From contig NZ_JAPDRJ010000004.1 in NCBI RefSeq assembly GCF_040706535.1, positions 310,001 through 374,000 on the forward strand: a DNA stretch of 64,000 bases. Direction: 5' to 3'. Below the pieces are notes generated by a model that searched no databases, was not told where the DNA came from, and saw nothing but the letters and a program-made list of their open reading frames with translations. The position numbers were made by a program, and so were the translations under genes. This DNA is from Lentisalinibacter orientalis (GTDB lineage: Bacteria; Pseudomonadota; Gammaproteobacteria; Steroidobacterales; Woeseiaceae). This document shows positions 48,023 to 56,720 of this stretch, piece after piece; position 1 is the stretch's first letter; each line of letters starts with the position of its first letter.

Positions 48023-50071
48023 ATGAAGCCGACACTGCCGGCCGCCGCGCTCGCGCTGGCCGCGGCCCTGCCGCTGGCGGCCGCGCCGCTCACCGAGGAA
48101 TCACTGCTCGACTGGGAATACGCGGGCAGCCCCCGCTACGCGCCCGGCGGCAATGGCAATGGCGCGCGCATCGTCTATACCCGCTTCGGCACCGACGCCG
48201 AGGCGGACGGCTACGACGCGGACCTGTGGCTGATCGGGGCGTCCGGCGAGCGGCGCCTCACGGCAGACGCCGCTGCCGATTATGCGCCGGCCTGGTCGCC
48301 GGACGGCCGGAGCCTCGCCTTCCTGTCCCGCCGGGACGGCAGCGCCCAGGTCTACGTACTGCGGGGCGGCGGTGGCGATGCATTGCAGGTCACCGCAGTC
48401 GAGGCGGGCGTGCGCGCGTTCGCCTGGGCGCCCGACAGCCGCCGCATCGCGATACTGGCGCGGCCGGCCGCCGAGCCGGAACAGGACGGAGCCTACGTCA
48501 CCGAGCGCCTGCTCACGCGGCGGGACGGCCGGGAGGGCTATCGGCGGCCGGGCGCGGCGCAGCTCGGCGTCGTGGCCGTGACGGAACCGCGGACGGAGCC
48601 GCTCTGGCTCACCGATCACGAATTCGGCGCCGGCGTGCCCGCGTGGAGCGCGGACGGGACCACCCTGTATTTCAGCGCCGCCTGGGATTCGGAGGAGGCG
48701 CTGGCGCTGGGCGATACGGAACTCTATGCCGTCCCGGCCGACGGCAGCGCCGCCGCCCGGGCCATCACAGACCGCGTCGGGCCCGACGACAATCCGCTGC
48801 CGTCGCCGGACGGGAGCTGGATCGCCTGGACCGGCTTCGACGACGGCGAGCCCCCGGTCAGCTATCGCCCGGACGAGCTCTACGTGATGCGCCCGGACGG
48901 CAGCGAGCGGCGCAACCTGACGGCGGACTGGCCGGCGGGTGTCGCCGACACGATGGCCGGTGACGTCAACCCGCCGTTCGGACCGGCCCGCCGACTCGCG
49001 TGGTCGGCCGATAGCCGCAGCCTGTACTTCACGGCCGCCGTGGAGGGCCGGGTGCAGCTGATGCGGGCCGGCGTGGACGACGGCGTCGTCTCGCCGGTCA
49101 CCGATTTCGACGAGGGGGATATCCGCGAGTTCGACGTGGCGGCCGACGGCAGCATCGCCGCGGTCTACAGCCGGCCGGACTCGCCGCCACAGATCGTGAC
49201 CTTCCCGCCGGAGCGGGCGCAGCGCGGGGGCTGGCGCCAGCGCACGTCCCTGAACGGCGCCTACCTGGAATATCCGCGCTTCGCGGAGTACGACGAACTC
49301 CGGGTCAATTCCTTCGACGGCACGCCCATACAGGCCTGGCTGGTCCAGCCGCCGCGCTTCGACATGCGCGAGCGCCACCCGCTGATCCTCTATATCCACG
49401 GCGGCCCGCATTCGATGTACGGGACGAACTTCTTCCACGAATTCCAGGTGCTGGCCGCAGCGGGCTACTTCGTGCTCATCGCCAATCCCCGGGGCAGCAC
49501 CGGCTACGGCGAGGTTTTCGGCAACGTCATTCAGTACCGTTACCCGGGCGACGATTTCCGCGACCTGATGGCCGTGGTCGACGCGGTGGCGGAGCGCGAG
49601 TACATCGACGCGGGGCGGCTCGGCGTGGCGGGCGGCAGCGGCGGCGGGCTGCTGACCACCTGGGTGGTCGGACAGACGGACCGGTTTCGCGCCGCGTCTG
49701 CGCACCGCTCCGTCACCAACTGGCTGAGCTTCGTCGGCACCACCGACATCAACCGCTACGTGACCGCGCGCTGGTTCCGCGACTACCCCTGGCGCGACCC
49801 GGAAGGCTACCTCTCGCGCTCGCCGCTGATGCTGGTGGACCGGGTCACGACGCCGGTGCAGATCATCCACAGCGACGACGACTTCCGTACGCCGCTGGAG
49901 CAGGGGCTGCAGTACTACACGGCGCTGAAGCAGCTCGGCAAGCCGGCCGAGCTGGTGGTGCTGCCGGGCGAGAGCCACGGCCTGTCACGGGACGGCGCGC
50001 CGTCCATGCGGGCGGAGCGGCTGCGGCTCATCATCGACTGGTTCGACCGGCATCTCCGGGAGGGGCGCTAG
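48023..50071 (+). CDS. S9-family prolyl oligopeptidase-like peptidase, exported
   Basis: The 682-residue protein has an N-terminal signal peptide (cleavage near AAAPLTEE), a seven-bladed beta-propeller (about 30-400; repeated PAWSPDGRSLAFLS-type blades) and a C-terminal alpha/beta hydrolase. The catalytic set is Ser539 in GGSGGG, Asp about 619 in HSDDDF and His652 in ESHGLS. The nucleophile motif GGSGGG differs slightly from the common GGSYGG. It belongs to the acylaminoacyl-peptidase/dipeptidyl-peptidase-like branch and degrades short peptides, presumably in the periplasm. Its last 41 bases overlap the converging TPR gene. Confidence 0.92.
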   Translation: MKPTLPAAALALAAALPLAAAPLTEESLLDWEYAGSPRYAPGGNGNGARIVYTRFGTDAEADGYDADLWLIGASGERRLTADAAADYAPAWSPDGRSLAFLSRRDGSAQVYVLRGGGGDALQVTAVEAGVRAFAWAPDSRRIAILARPAAEPEQDGAYVTERLLTRRDGREGYRRPGAAQLGVVAVTEPRTEPLWLTDHEFGAGVPAWSADGTTLYFSAAWDSEEALALGDTELYAVPADGSAAARAITDRVGPDDNPLPSPDGSWIAWTGFDDGEPPVSYRPDELYVMRPDGSERRNLTADWPAGVADTMAGDVNPPFGPARRLAWSADSRSLYFTAAVEGRVQLMRAGVDDGVVSPVTDFDEGDIREFDVAADGSIAAVYSRPDSPPQIVTFPPERAQRGGWRQRTSLNGAYLEYPRFAEYDELRVNSFDGTPIQAWLVQPPRFDMRERHPLILYIHGGPHSMYGTNFFHEFQVLAAAGYFVLIANPRGSTGYGEVFGNVIQYRYPGDDFRDLMAVVDAVAEREYIDAGRLGVAGGSGGGLLTTWVVGQTDRFRAASAHRSVTNWLSFVGTTDINRYVTARWFRDYPWRDPEGYLSRSPLMLVDRVTTPVQIIHSDDDFRTPLEQGLQYYTALKQLGKPAELVVLPGESHGLSRDGAPSMRAERLRLIIDWFDRHLREGR

Positions 50072-52841
50072 CCGGCTCCGCGTCGGCCCGCCGCGCCTCC
50101 AGCTCCCGGCCGTCCTGACGGATCACGAGTCCGGTCACCCTTCCCGTCCGGTCGCGGCGGAACAGCAGCCGTACGTCCACCAGTTCGTTGCCGAACTCGT
50201 CGACGTCCCGCGGCCGGTACGGGATGGCCGCCTGGCCGGTGATCGCGCCGAACAACAGGTTGTCGCGGCGCGTGAGGCGCAGCTCGACGCCGGCCACGCC
50301 CTCGATCTCGTAGCGGCCGACGTAGTCGTCCAGGATCATCGGGTCGATTTCGTAGTCGGCCACCTCGCGGCGCGTCACGGCCGGCCGGCCACGCAGCTCA
50401 TGGCCGTATTCCTGCCAGAGCATGTGCCTGAGCCTTCCTCGCTCGTCCAGCACGAACTGCAGCCTGACCGCCGCGTCGTCGAAAAAGAACTCGGTCTCCG
50501 AGGCAGGGCGCATCAGGCGCGGGCGGTCGCCGGGAACGGTCAGGACGAGTCCCTCCGGCGTGTCGTCGATCTGTACCACGGCGCCATCCTCCCGGCGGTA
50601 GCGGCGCGCATAGCGTTCTCGTTCGGACGGGTCGAGATCGATCGCCTGCGGCCTGGCCGGCTGCGCATGCTCGACAGGCGGGGCGGTGGCGAGCGCCGCG
50701 CGGTCGCGCTGAATGTAGGAGTCCAGCAGGGTCCGGAACTGCCCGCCGCCGGCAGAAGCCAGGAGCGCCCGGAGATCGTCGGCGATTTCCACATAATAGG
50801 CCTGCCGGAAACCGCGCTCCGCCGCCGCGCGCAGTTCCCGCAGCGCTAGCTCGGGCCGGCTGCGCAGGGATAAGACCTGGGCGTACTGGGCGTGCGCGCT
50901 CGCCGTGTCGATGCCGGCCGAGAGACGCTCTTCGAGGTAGGTCTGGAGCGCGTCCAGGAGGCCGCCGGCCTCCGCCCCGAGGCCGAGCTGCCGGTAGGTG
51001 CGGATCATCCAGGGCAGCCAGGCCTGGTTCGTCTCGTTGACTACCGGTCCGGCGACGCCGCCGTCGTAGCTGAGCGCCTCCGCGTAGGCATCGCGCGCGG
51101 CCTCCAGCTCGCCCGCGAAGAAGTTTGCGGAGCCGAGCCAGGCCAGGAGACCGGGCGGGAGAGACACGCCGTAGGGCTCCAGGTTGCGGGCATACCGATC
51201 GGCCGTGGTGCGCACGTAGTCGAGGTTATCCTCGTAGCGTCCGTTCGCCACGTACCAGAGGCTGGTGGCCTGCAGCGTGTACGGATCTTCCGGGTCCATC
51301 TCTTCCATGACCGCCAGCCAGCGACGTGCCTCTTCTGGTTGCCGCAGGTCCGTGTGCAGCGCGACGAGGTAGTACAGGGCCAGCAGGTTGCGGGGGTCGC
51401 GCTCGAGTTCCGTGCCCGCCCAGCGCGCCGCCTCTGACAGGTTGCCGCGGGCGTGGGCGGACTGGATCAGGTTATTGTGATGGGCGCCGATCTCCGCCGG
51501 CTGTAACTCGAGCAGCCGGCGGAAGTGGGTCTCGGCCTGCAGATGGCGGCCCATCGTGCTCAGCAGGTTGCCCAGGTTGGTATTGAGCGGAATCGACAGG
51601 GGATCACGCTCGTAGGCGCGCAGATAGGTACTGAGAGCGTCCCGATAACGGTCCTGGGCGAGCAGTACGCTGCCGTACCAGGTCAGCGCTTCCTCGTTGG
51701 CGGGATCGAGCGAGAGGGACCGGCCAAGTGCCTCCTCGGCCGCGGGGTACTGGGCCTGCTGCAGGCGCAGCAGGCCCAGGGAGGCCCAGGCCTCCGGTAG
51801 CTCCGGATCCAGCTCGAATGCCCGGTTGATGAGGTCCTCGACCTGCGGCGTGACGTCGTCCAGGCGCTCGTTGCCGTAGTCGATCAGCAGGGAAAGCGTG
51901 TCGGCGAGGCCCGCATAGGCGAGCGCGTAGCCGGTGTCCACCTCGGTGGCCCTGGCGTAGTAGTCGCGGGCGCGCAGCAGCGCCTCCTCGGTGCGCTCGT
52001 GCGCGGCAGTGCGGCCCTTCAGATACAGCTCGTAGGCTTCGACGTTCTCGGTTGCCTCGGCTGCCGTCTCCGCATTGCCGCCGAGCAGGGTGAATTCCAG
52101 CTTGCGGGCGATAGCCGCCGCGATCTCGTCCTGGATGCGGAACACGTCGTCCAGCGGACCCTCGTAGGTCTCCGACCAGAGATGGAAGCCGTCGCGGGCG
52201 TCGATGAGCTGTGCGGTCACGCGCACCCGGTTCGCGTTGTCGTCCTTGCGCACGCTGCCCTCGAGAATGGTGGCCACGTTCAGCGCCTCGCCGATTTCCG
52301 GGATGCTGCGATCGGTGCCGCGGAAGACGAAGGACGAGGTGCGGGCGGCGACCCTGAGGCCTTCCACGCGGGCCAGGGTGTGCAGGAGTTCCTCGGCGAT
52401 GCCGTCGCCCAGGTAGGCGCTGTCCCGGTTCGGGCTGAGGTCGTCGAAGGGCAGCACCGCGATGGAGCCCAGGTTGCCGGCGGGTCGGTCCGCGCCTCGG
52501 TCGTCGAGGCGCTCGCTGACGATGTAGGCGATGGCGACGGCGAGCAGTCCGAGCAGCACCAGATCGGTCCAGCGGCCGAACAGCCGCCGCGGCGGCTCGG
52601 CGGCCTCGCTCCGGTCCGGCGTGCGGACGATGCCCTCCGGCGTGATGTCGAAGAACCAGGCCAGCACCAGAATCAGCGGGAAGCCGGCGATGGCCGCCAG
52701 GATCACGGAGCGGACCGCCGATTCCGGCAGGCCGAGATAGGGGAAGATGACATCCGCCGCCTCGATGACCACCCAGCAGGCGACGACGTAGGTCGCGACC
52801 GACCGGAATACGCGGCGCCGCCTGAGCTCGTCGATGATCAC
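50031..52841 (-). CDS. TPR membrane protein with TolB-like N-terminal domain
   Basis: The 936-residue protein begins with three membrane helices (about 13-33, 44-66, 91-110). A domain follows that matches the FlgO/TolB-like segment (IAVLPFDDLSPNRDSAYLGD, then ILEGSVRK) found next to adenylate cyclase and winged-helix sensor domains, and then about ten TPR repeats (roughly 260-650). The C-terminal 230 residues contain a beta-rich DUF3471-like tail (DYVGRYEIEGVAGVELRLTR). The start is GTG 52841, and GTGA overlaps the stop of the upstream metalloprotease gene. It looks like a signalling or scaffold protein; no output catalytic domain is visible. Confidence 0.82.
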   Translation of the reverse strand: MIIDELRRRRVFRSVATYVVACWVVIEAADVIFPYLGLPESAVRSVILAAIAGFPLILVLAWFFDITPEGIVRTPDRSEAAEPPRRLFGRWTDLVLLGLLAVAIAYIVSERLDDRGADRPAGNLGSIAVLPFDDLSPNRDSAYLGDGIAEELLHTLARVEGLRVAARTSSFVFRGTDRSIPEIGEALNVATILEGSVRKDDNANRVRVTAQLIDARDGFHLWSETYEGPLDDVFRIQDEIAAAIARKLEFTLLGGNAETAAEATENVEAYELYLKGRTAAHERTEEALLRARDYYARATEVDTGYALAYAGLADTLSLLIDYGNERLDDVTPQVEDLINRAFELDPELPEAWASLGLLRLQQAQYPAAEEALGRSLSLDPANEEALTWYGSVLLAQDRYRDALSTYLRAYERDPLSIPLNTNLGNLLSTMGRHLQAETHFRRLLELQPAEIGAHHNNLIQSAHARGNLSEAARWAGTELERDPRNLLALYYLVALHTDLRQPEEARRWLAVMEEMDPEDPYTLQATSLWYVANGRYEDNLDYVRTTADRYARNLEPYGVSLPPGLLAWLGSANFFAGELEAARDAYAEALSYDGGVAGPVVNETNQAWLPWMIRTYRQLGLGAEAGGLLDALQTYLEERLSAGIDTASAHAQYAQVLSLRSRPELALRELRAAAERGFRQAYYVEIADDLRALLASAGGGQFRTLLDSYIQRDRAALATAPPVEHAQPARPQAIDLDPSERERYARRYRREDGAVVQIDDTPEGLVLTVPGDRPRLMRPASETEFFFDDAAVRLQFVLDERGRLRHMLWQEYGHELRGRPAVTRREVADYEIDPMILDDYVGRYEIEGVAGVELRLTRRDNLLFGAITGQAAIPYRPRDVDEFGNELVDVRLLFRRDRTGRVTGLVIRQDGRELEARRADAEPASAPPGDAGRTSR

Positions 52842-54100
52842 GTGGCCGGCTCTCCCAGCGCGTCGCGGAATTCCGCCGACGCCAGGGTGCGCGACGATGC
52901 GCCGATGATCGCCGCCGTCGTCTCTCGCAGCTCGTCGAGGTCGATGTGTCCGCCGCCCTCCGCGAGCCGCCGGAAGACGTCGTCGAGGCTGGCGTCTCCC
53001 CCGGTCCGGTCGCGGATCTCCCGGTCGAGCTCCCGGAATACGCTCACCGCCCGGGCGGTGGTCGCGCCGGTCGAGTGCCGCCGGCGCAGTCCCTCCGACT
53101 CCTCGCCCCACTCGGCCAGGTCGCGGAACGTTTCGCGGCTGCGCGCGGCGGTGACCGTCCCGGTGCGGCGCAGGACCTCCACGCTGTAGTACTCGGCCAG
53201 ACCCTCCAGGATCCAGTCGTCGCCGCGCACGGTGTCGCGCCCGAGGGCGATGTGCATGAGTTCGTGGAGCAGGGTGCTGGTGCCGTTCTCGCTGATCAGC
53301 GGGCGCTCGGCATGGACGTAGAGCGAGTCCGGGGCCGACAACGCGCCGCGCCACATGGGATCGCCGGCGGAAACCACGGTGAGCCGCTCGGGGAAATCCG
53401 GCACCAGCCGCACGATGGCGGGCAGGTTCCAGTTCAGCAGCGCCAGCACGTCGACCCGGCGCACGCCCTGGTCGACGGGCCCCGCCACCGCCACGCGGAC
53501 GCCGGCGATGGTGTCCCGGCGCACGCCGATGCTGCCGGCCACCATCCAGCCCGTGGGCCGGTCGAAGCGGCGTTCGTCGTTCACGACCTGATAGCGGCCA
53601 TCCTCTTCACGGTACGGCGTGACGACGGACCATCCGCGCGGCACCCGGAGGCTCAGCGTGCTCCGCGATACGGCGCCCTTCAGGGTGCGGGTCGCGGCGG
53701 CCGGAAAGGCGTCCTCGCCCCGGAACAGTGCCCACTCGGGGCCGAGCCGGGCGTCGTAGGCCTCGCCGCGGGGATGCACCAGCGCGGCTCGCCAGCGCAG
53801 GGTCCCTCCCGCCTCGGGCGGCCGCCAGACGAGCGTGCCGTCGCGCCGCTCGATCTCGCCGTCGCCGGCGAATTCGGTCCAGCGTTCCCCGGAGAGGCTG
53901 AAGCGGGCCTCGCGCAGCAGATGGCGCGGCTGTTCGAGCGTGATCGATGCCTGCGCGACGCCCCGCAGGGGCTCCAGCACGAGTTCGTAATGCAGACGGT
54001 ACGTGAGTTCATCCGACGCGGGCGCGGCGGACGCCTCGCCGGCGACGCGGCAGGCGCCGAGGGCGAGGCAGACCAGCAGGAGGAGGCAGGTGTGGCGCAT
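52838..54100 (-). CDS. Lipoprotein metalloprotease with HEXXH site
   Basis: The 420-residue protein has a lipoprotein signal (LLLLVCLALGAC). A beta-rich N-terminal half (about 25-240) resembles the accessory domain of M61/M1-type peptidases, and the gluzincin site is LLHELMHIALG (about residue 277) with EGLAEYYSVE about 20 residues later providing the third ligand. The C-terminal helical part is about 120 residues. It is probably anchored to a membrane facing the periplasm. Its stop overlaps the start of the TPR protein gene. A CATAAT -10 about ten bases upstream leaves almost no leader. Substrate unknown. Confidence 0.82.
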   Translation of the reverse strand: MRHTCLLLLVCLALGACRVAGEASAAPASDELTYRLHYELVLEPLRGVAQASITLEQPRHLLREARFSLSGERWTEFAGDGEIERRDGTLVWRPPEAGGTLRWRAALVHPRGEAYDARLGPEWALFRGEDAFPAAATRTLKGAVSRSTLSLRVPRGWSVVTPYREEDGRYQVVNDERRFDRPTGWMVAGSIGVRRDTIAGVRVAVAGPVDQGVRRVDVLALLNWNLPAIVRLVPDFPERLTVVSAGDPMWRGALSAPDSLYVHAERPLISENGTSTLLHELMHIALGRDTVRGDDWILEGLAEYYSVEVLRRTGTVTAARSRETFRDLAEWGEESEGLRRRHSTGATTARAVSVFRELDREIRDRTGGDASLDDVFRRLAEGGGHIDLDELRETTAAIIGASSRTLASAEFRDALGEPAT

Positions 54101-54221
54101 TCTGCGTATTATGCGGAAAACGGCGGCACCGAACAGGGACGACGGTGTAGCCGCCTCCCGCAGCCGCGGCCGGGCAATCCCGCCGGGTCGCGGGCCGTCG
54201 TTTTGCCACAAGGAGAAGAAC

Positions 54222-54425
54222 ATGAGCGTTGCAAGAGTCACCGAGATCACGAGTGCATCGGACAAGAGCTTCGAGGATGCGATCGAGAAAGGCATAGAGC
54301 GTGCCAATGAGACCCTCGACAACATCGAAGGCGCGTGGGTCCAGGACATGAAGGTGGTCTGCGACAGCGGCAAGATCAAGGAGTACCGCGTCAACATGAA
54401 AGTCACCTTCGTTCTGAAGGGCTGA
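54222..54425 (+). CDS. Dodecin
   Basis: This 67-residue protein matches dodecin: MSVARVTEITSASDKSFEDA at the N-terminus, RANETLDNIEGAWVQDMKVV in the middle with the flavin-stacking tryptophan, and YRVNMKVTFVLKG at the end. Twelve subunits form a hollow sphere that stores flavin (or CoA in some species). It has a strong AGGAG site. A 10-base GC stem lies between it and the LysM gene, so the two may share a promoter with processing between. Confidence 0.93.
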   Translation: MSVARVTEITSASDKSFEDAIEKGIERANETLDNIEGAWVQDMKVVCDSGKIKEYRVNMKVTFVLKG

Positions 54426-54446
54426 CCCGTTCTGTGACCCCTGACG

Positions 54447-54471
54447 GCCGGCCGCGTTCACCGCGGCCGGC
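54447..54471 (+). other. Strong hairpin between the dodecin and LysM genes
   Basis: GCCGGCCGCG and CGCGGCCGGC form a perfect 10-base stem with a five-base loop. No T-run follows, so it is more likely a stabiliser or partial attenuator than a terminator. Confidence 0.5.
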
Positions 54472-54488
54472 GCAACGAGGAGAATGAA

Positions 54489-54971
54489 ATGGATCTATTG
54501 GGTTTCGCGAAGGATATCGGACGCCGGATCTTCAACAAGGACGAGGAGGCCGCGGAGAAGATCAAGGAGCTGATCCTGCAGAACAACCCCGGCGTGCGCA
54601 ATCTCGAAGTGGAATTCGACCAGGGCGTGGTTGGGCTGTCGGGCGAGTGCGAATCCGGCGCCGCCATGCAGAAGTGCGTGCTGCTCGCGGGCAACGTGGA
54701 GGGCGTGATCGACGTCTACGCGAACAAGATGACGATCCGCGCGCCCGCGGCCGCCGAAGCTGACAAGGGCGGCGAGAGCGCGGAGGTCGAGCCCGAGGAG
54801 GAGCCGGTGGAGTTCTACACCATCCGCTCCGGCGACACGCTCAGCAAGATCGCGAAGCAGTACTACGGCGACGCGATGAAGTATCCCCGCATCTTCGAGG
54901 CGAACCGGGAAGTGATCGAGGACCCGGACAAGATCTATCCGGGCCAGCGCATCCGCATCCCGCTCGGCTGA
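54489..54971 (+). CDS. BON-LysM protein (YgaU-like)
   Basis: The 160-residue protein has an N-terminal BON domain (about 20-90; NPGVRNLEVEFDQGVVGLSG), an acidic linker and a C-terminal LysM domain (about 108-158; FYTIRSGDTLSKIAKQYYGD, then IYPGQRIRIPLG). This is the architecture of YgaU/KBP, the cytoplasmic K+-binding protein of E. coli, where BON and LysM close around potassium. No signal peptide is visible, which agrees with a cytoplasmic role. Ribosome site AGGAG. Confidence 0.9.
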   Translation: MDLLGFAKDIGRRIFNKDEEAAEKIKELILQNNPGVRNLEVEFDQGVVGLSGECESGAAMQKCVLLAGNVEGVIDVYANKMTIRAPAAAEADKGGESAEVEPEEEPVEFYTIRSGDTLSKIAKQYYGDAMKYPRIFEANREVIEDPDKIYPGQRIRIPLG

Positions 54972-54998
54972 CCGGCCGCCGGGAGTCGCGAGCCATCG

Positions 54999-55020
54999 GA
55001 CGGGCCCTGCGGGGCCCGTC
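54999..55020 (+). terminator. Terminator-like hairpin after the BON-LysM gene
   Basis: GACGGGCCC and GGGCCCGTC form a perfect nine-base stem with a TGCG loop, followed by TCTCGTC rather than a full T-run. It lies between two converging genes and may act in both directions. Confidence 0.5.
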
Positions 55021-55029
55021 TCTCGTCGA

Positions 55030-55062
55030 GCCTGGGTCGGGCCTGGGTCGGGCCTGGGTCGC
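55030..55062. repeat. Short tandem repeat, 11-base unit
   Basis: GCCTGGGTCGG occurs twice perfectly and a third time with one change, ending two bases before the stop of the converging methyltransferase gene. Non-coding. Confidence 0.8.
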
Positions 55063-55064
55063 GC

Positions 55065-56111
55065 CTAGGCCGGCCGGCGGAAGCGGTAGTGGCCCACCAG
55101 CCACTGGCGGCCGTCGGCGTAGCCGAACAGCTCCGCGCAGGCCATGTAGAAGATGCGCCAGCGCTGCAGCCAGATCTGCGCATCCCGCGCGGCGAGGTCC
55201 TCGCCGAGGATGCCGAGCGCGGCCTCCCGATGTGCGTCCAGTTTTTCCAGCCAGGCGTTGCAGGTGCGCTCGTAGTGGCGTCCCCCCACCAGCCAGCGCT
55301 CCTCCAGGCGGAGATCGTCCTGGAAGTGCAGCAGCGTATCCGCCGAAGGCATGATGCCGCCGGTGAAGAAGTGCTGCGCCATCCAGTCCGTCCTGCCCTC
55401 CACCTGGAAGGGGTAGAGCAGTTCCCGGTGGCAGAAGTGATGGACGAACAGCTGCCCGCCCGGCCGCAGCCAGCCGGCGATTCGGCGCATCAGCTCGCGG
55501 TAGTTGCTCATATGCTCGAACATCTCCACCGACACGACGCGGTCGAAGGTGTCGCCGGCATCGAACTCGCGCATGTCGGCGGTGATCACGTCGATGTTGC
55601 CGAGGCCTCGTTCACGGGCCAGCGCGAGGATGGTCTCGCGCTGGGGGGCGGAGTTGGAGACGCACAGTATCTCCGCCTTCGGCAGATGCTCGGCCATCCA
55701 CAGCGACAGCGAGCCCCAGCCGCAGCCCAGCTCCAGGATGCGCTGGCCGTCCTCGAGCCGCGCGCGCTCCACCGTGAGCGCGAGCATGCGGGCCTCGGAG
55801 TCGTCCAGCGTGGTCGTCGACTCGTCCCAGTAGCCGCAGCTGTACTTGCGGTGGCGCCCGAGGCAGAGGCGGAAGAACTCCGGCGGCACTTCGTAGTGCT
55901 GCTCGTTGGCGGCGTCCGTGTGCACCGCCACGGGCCCCTCGGAGAGTTCGGAGATGCGCAGCCGGAAACGCGCGTCCTGGGCGTCGGCGTCGGCCAGGCG
56001 CTCGTTCGCCAGGCGTCCGGCGAGCAGGCGCCGGATGCCCTGGCGGATCAGCACATCGGGTACGAGGCCGCGCTCGGCCCAGTCGATACCCCAGTCACCA
56101 GGACCGGCCAT
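55065..56111 (-). CDS. Cyclopropane-fatty-acid-synthase-like SAM methyltransferase
   Basis: The 348-residue protein has the Cfa fold: HYEVPPEFFRLCLGRHRKYSCGYW near residue 85, motif I LELGCGWGSLSLWMAE at about 127, and VSVEMFEHMSNYRELM with the bicarbonate-binding glutamate. It is shorter than E. coli Cfa and lacks a long N-terminal domain. In several proteobacteria this subfamily sits with DUF1365, an amine oxidase and DUF2878 in a set tied to furan fatty acids or singlet-oxygen response; only DUF2878 is present here. The start codon overlaps the DUF2878 stop by one base (TGATG). Confidence 0.85.
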   Translation of the reverse strand: MAGPGDWGIDWAERGLVPDVLIRQGIRRLLAGRLANERLADADAQDARFRLRISELSEGPVAVHTDAANEQHYEVPPEFFRLCLGRHRKYSCGYWDESTTTLDDSEARMLALTVERARLEDGQRILELGCGWGSLSLWMAEHLPKAEILCVSNSAPQRETILALARERGLGNIDVITADMREFDAGDTFDRVVSVEMFEHMSNYRELMRRIAGWLRPGGQLFVHHFCHRELLYPFQVEGRTDWMAQHFFTGGIMPSADTLLHFQDDLRLEERWLVGGRHYERTCNAWLEKLDAHREAALGILGEDLAARDAQIWLQRWRIFYMACAELFGYADGRQWLVGHYRFRRPA

Positions 56112-56635
56112 CACGCGGCCTCGTCGGCGCTGCGCAGCAGCGACGGCAGCGGCGCCGCGTGGGCGAACCAGACCAGCAACGGCGTTACCACGGCCCAGGC
56201 CAGCCCCAGGTAGAGGAGCCCGAGCTCGCCGGGGAATGCGGCCGCGCCCAGCTTCGATCCGGCAGTGAAGGACAGCGGCTGACCAATGGCGCCGAACAGC
56301 GCCGCCAGCCGGTAGCGCCCGGCCAGCCAGCCGAGGCAGCCGCGCAGGGTGAGCGCGAACACCACCCACAGCGTGAGTATCCAGGCGGGCGCCAGCGGTC
56401 CCCACGGCGAGGCGTAGTCCAGCAGCCCCAGCGCGACGAAGCTGCCGTCCACCAGCAGTCCCAGCGAGAGTGCGAAGGCGCACAGCGCCAACAGCCGGCC
56501 GCGGGAAGACTCCCGGGAGAGCTCCCAGGCGAGGAAGGCAACGGCCAGCAGCATGCCGGGCCAGACGATGCCGTTGGCGGCACCGAGCACCAGCGCGAAC
56601 CAGCACGCGTTGAAGAGGATGAAGTTGATCAGCAC
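56111..56635 (-). CDS. DUF2878 membrane protein
   Basis: The 174-residue protein has five to six hydrophobic helices and matches DUF2878: LINFILFNACWFALVLGAAN at the start, then the central SLGLLVDGSFVALGLLDY and GSKLGAAAFPGELGLLYLG. DUF2878 genes usually accompany Cfa-like methyltransferases that modify membrane fatty acids. The only good start is GTG 56635, without a clear ribosome site. It is translationally coupled to the downstream methyltransferase. Confidence 0.8.
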   Translation of the reverse strand: MLINFILFNACWFALVLGAANGIVWPGMLLAVAFLAWELSRESSRGRLLALCAFALSLGLLVDGSFVALGLLDYASPWGPLAPAWILTLWVVFALTLRGCLGWLAGRYRLAALFGAIGQPLSFTAGSKLGAAAFPGELGLLYLGLAWAVVTPLLVWFAHAAPLPSLLRSADEAA

Positions 56636-56720
56636 GAGGCGAATCCCGGGATTGTCCGTTGACCCGTCTGCTGTTCGGCGCAGGCGGCCGTCCGGATGCA
56701 GCCAGGCCGGCGGATCGGGC

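Noticed and set aside
53680..54012. Minus-strand frame inside the metalloprotease gene
   Set aside because: Arg/Ser/Pro-rich shadow of the HEXXH lipoprotein reading frame.
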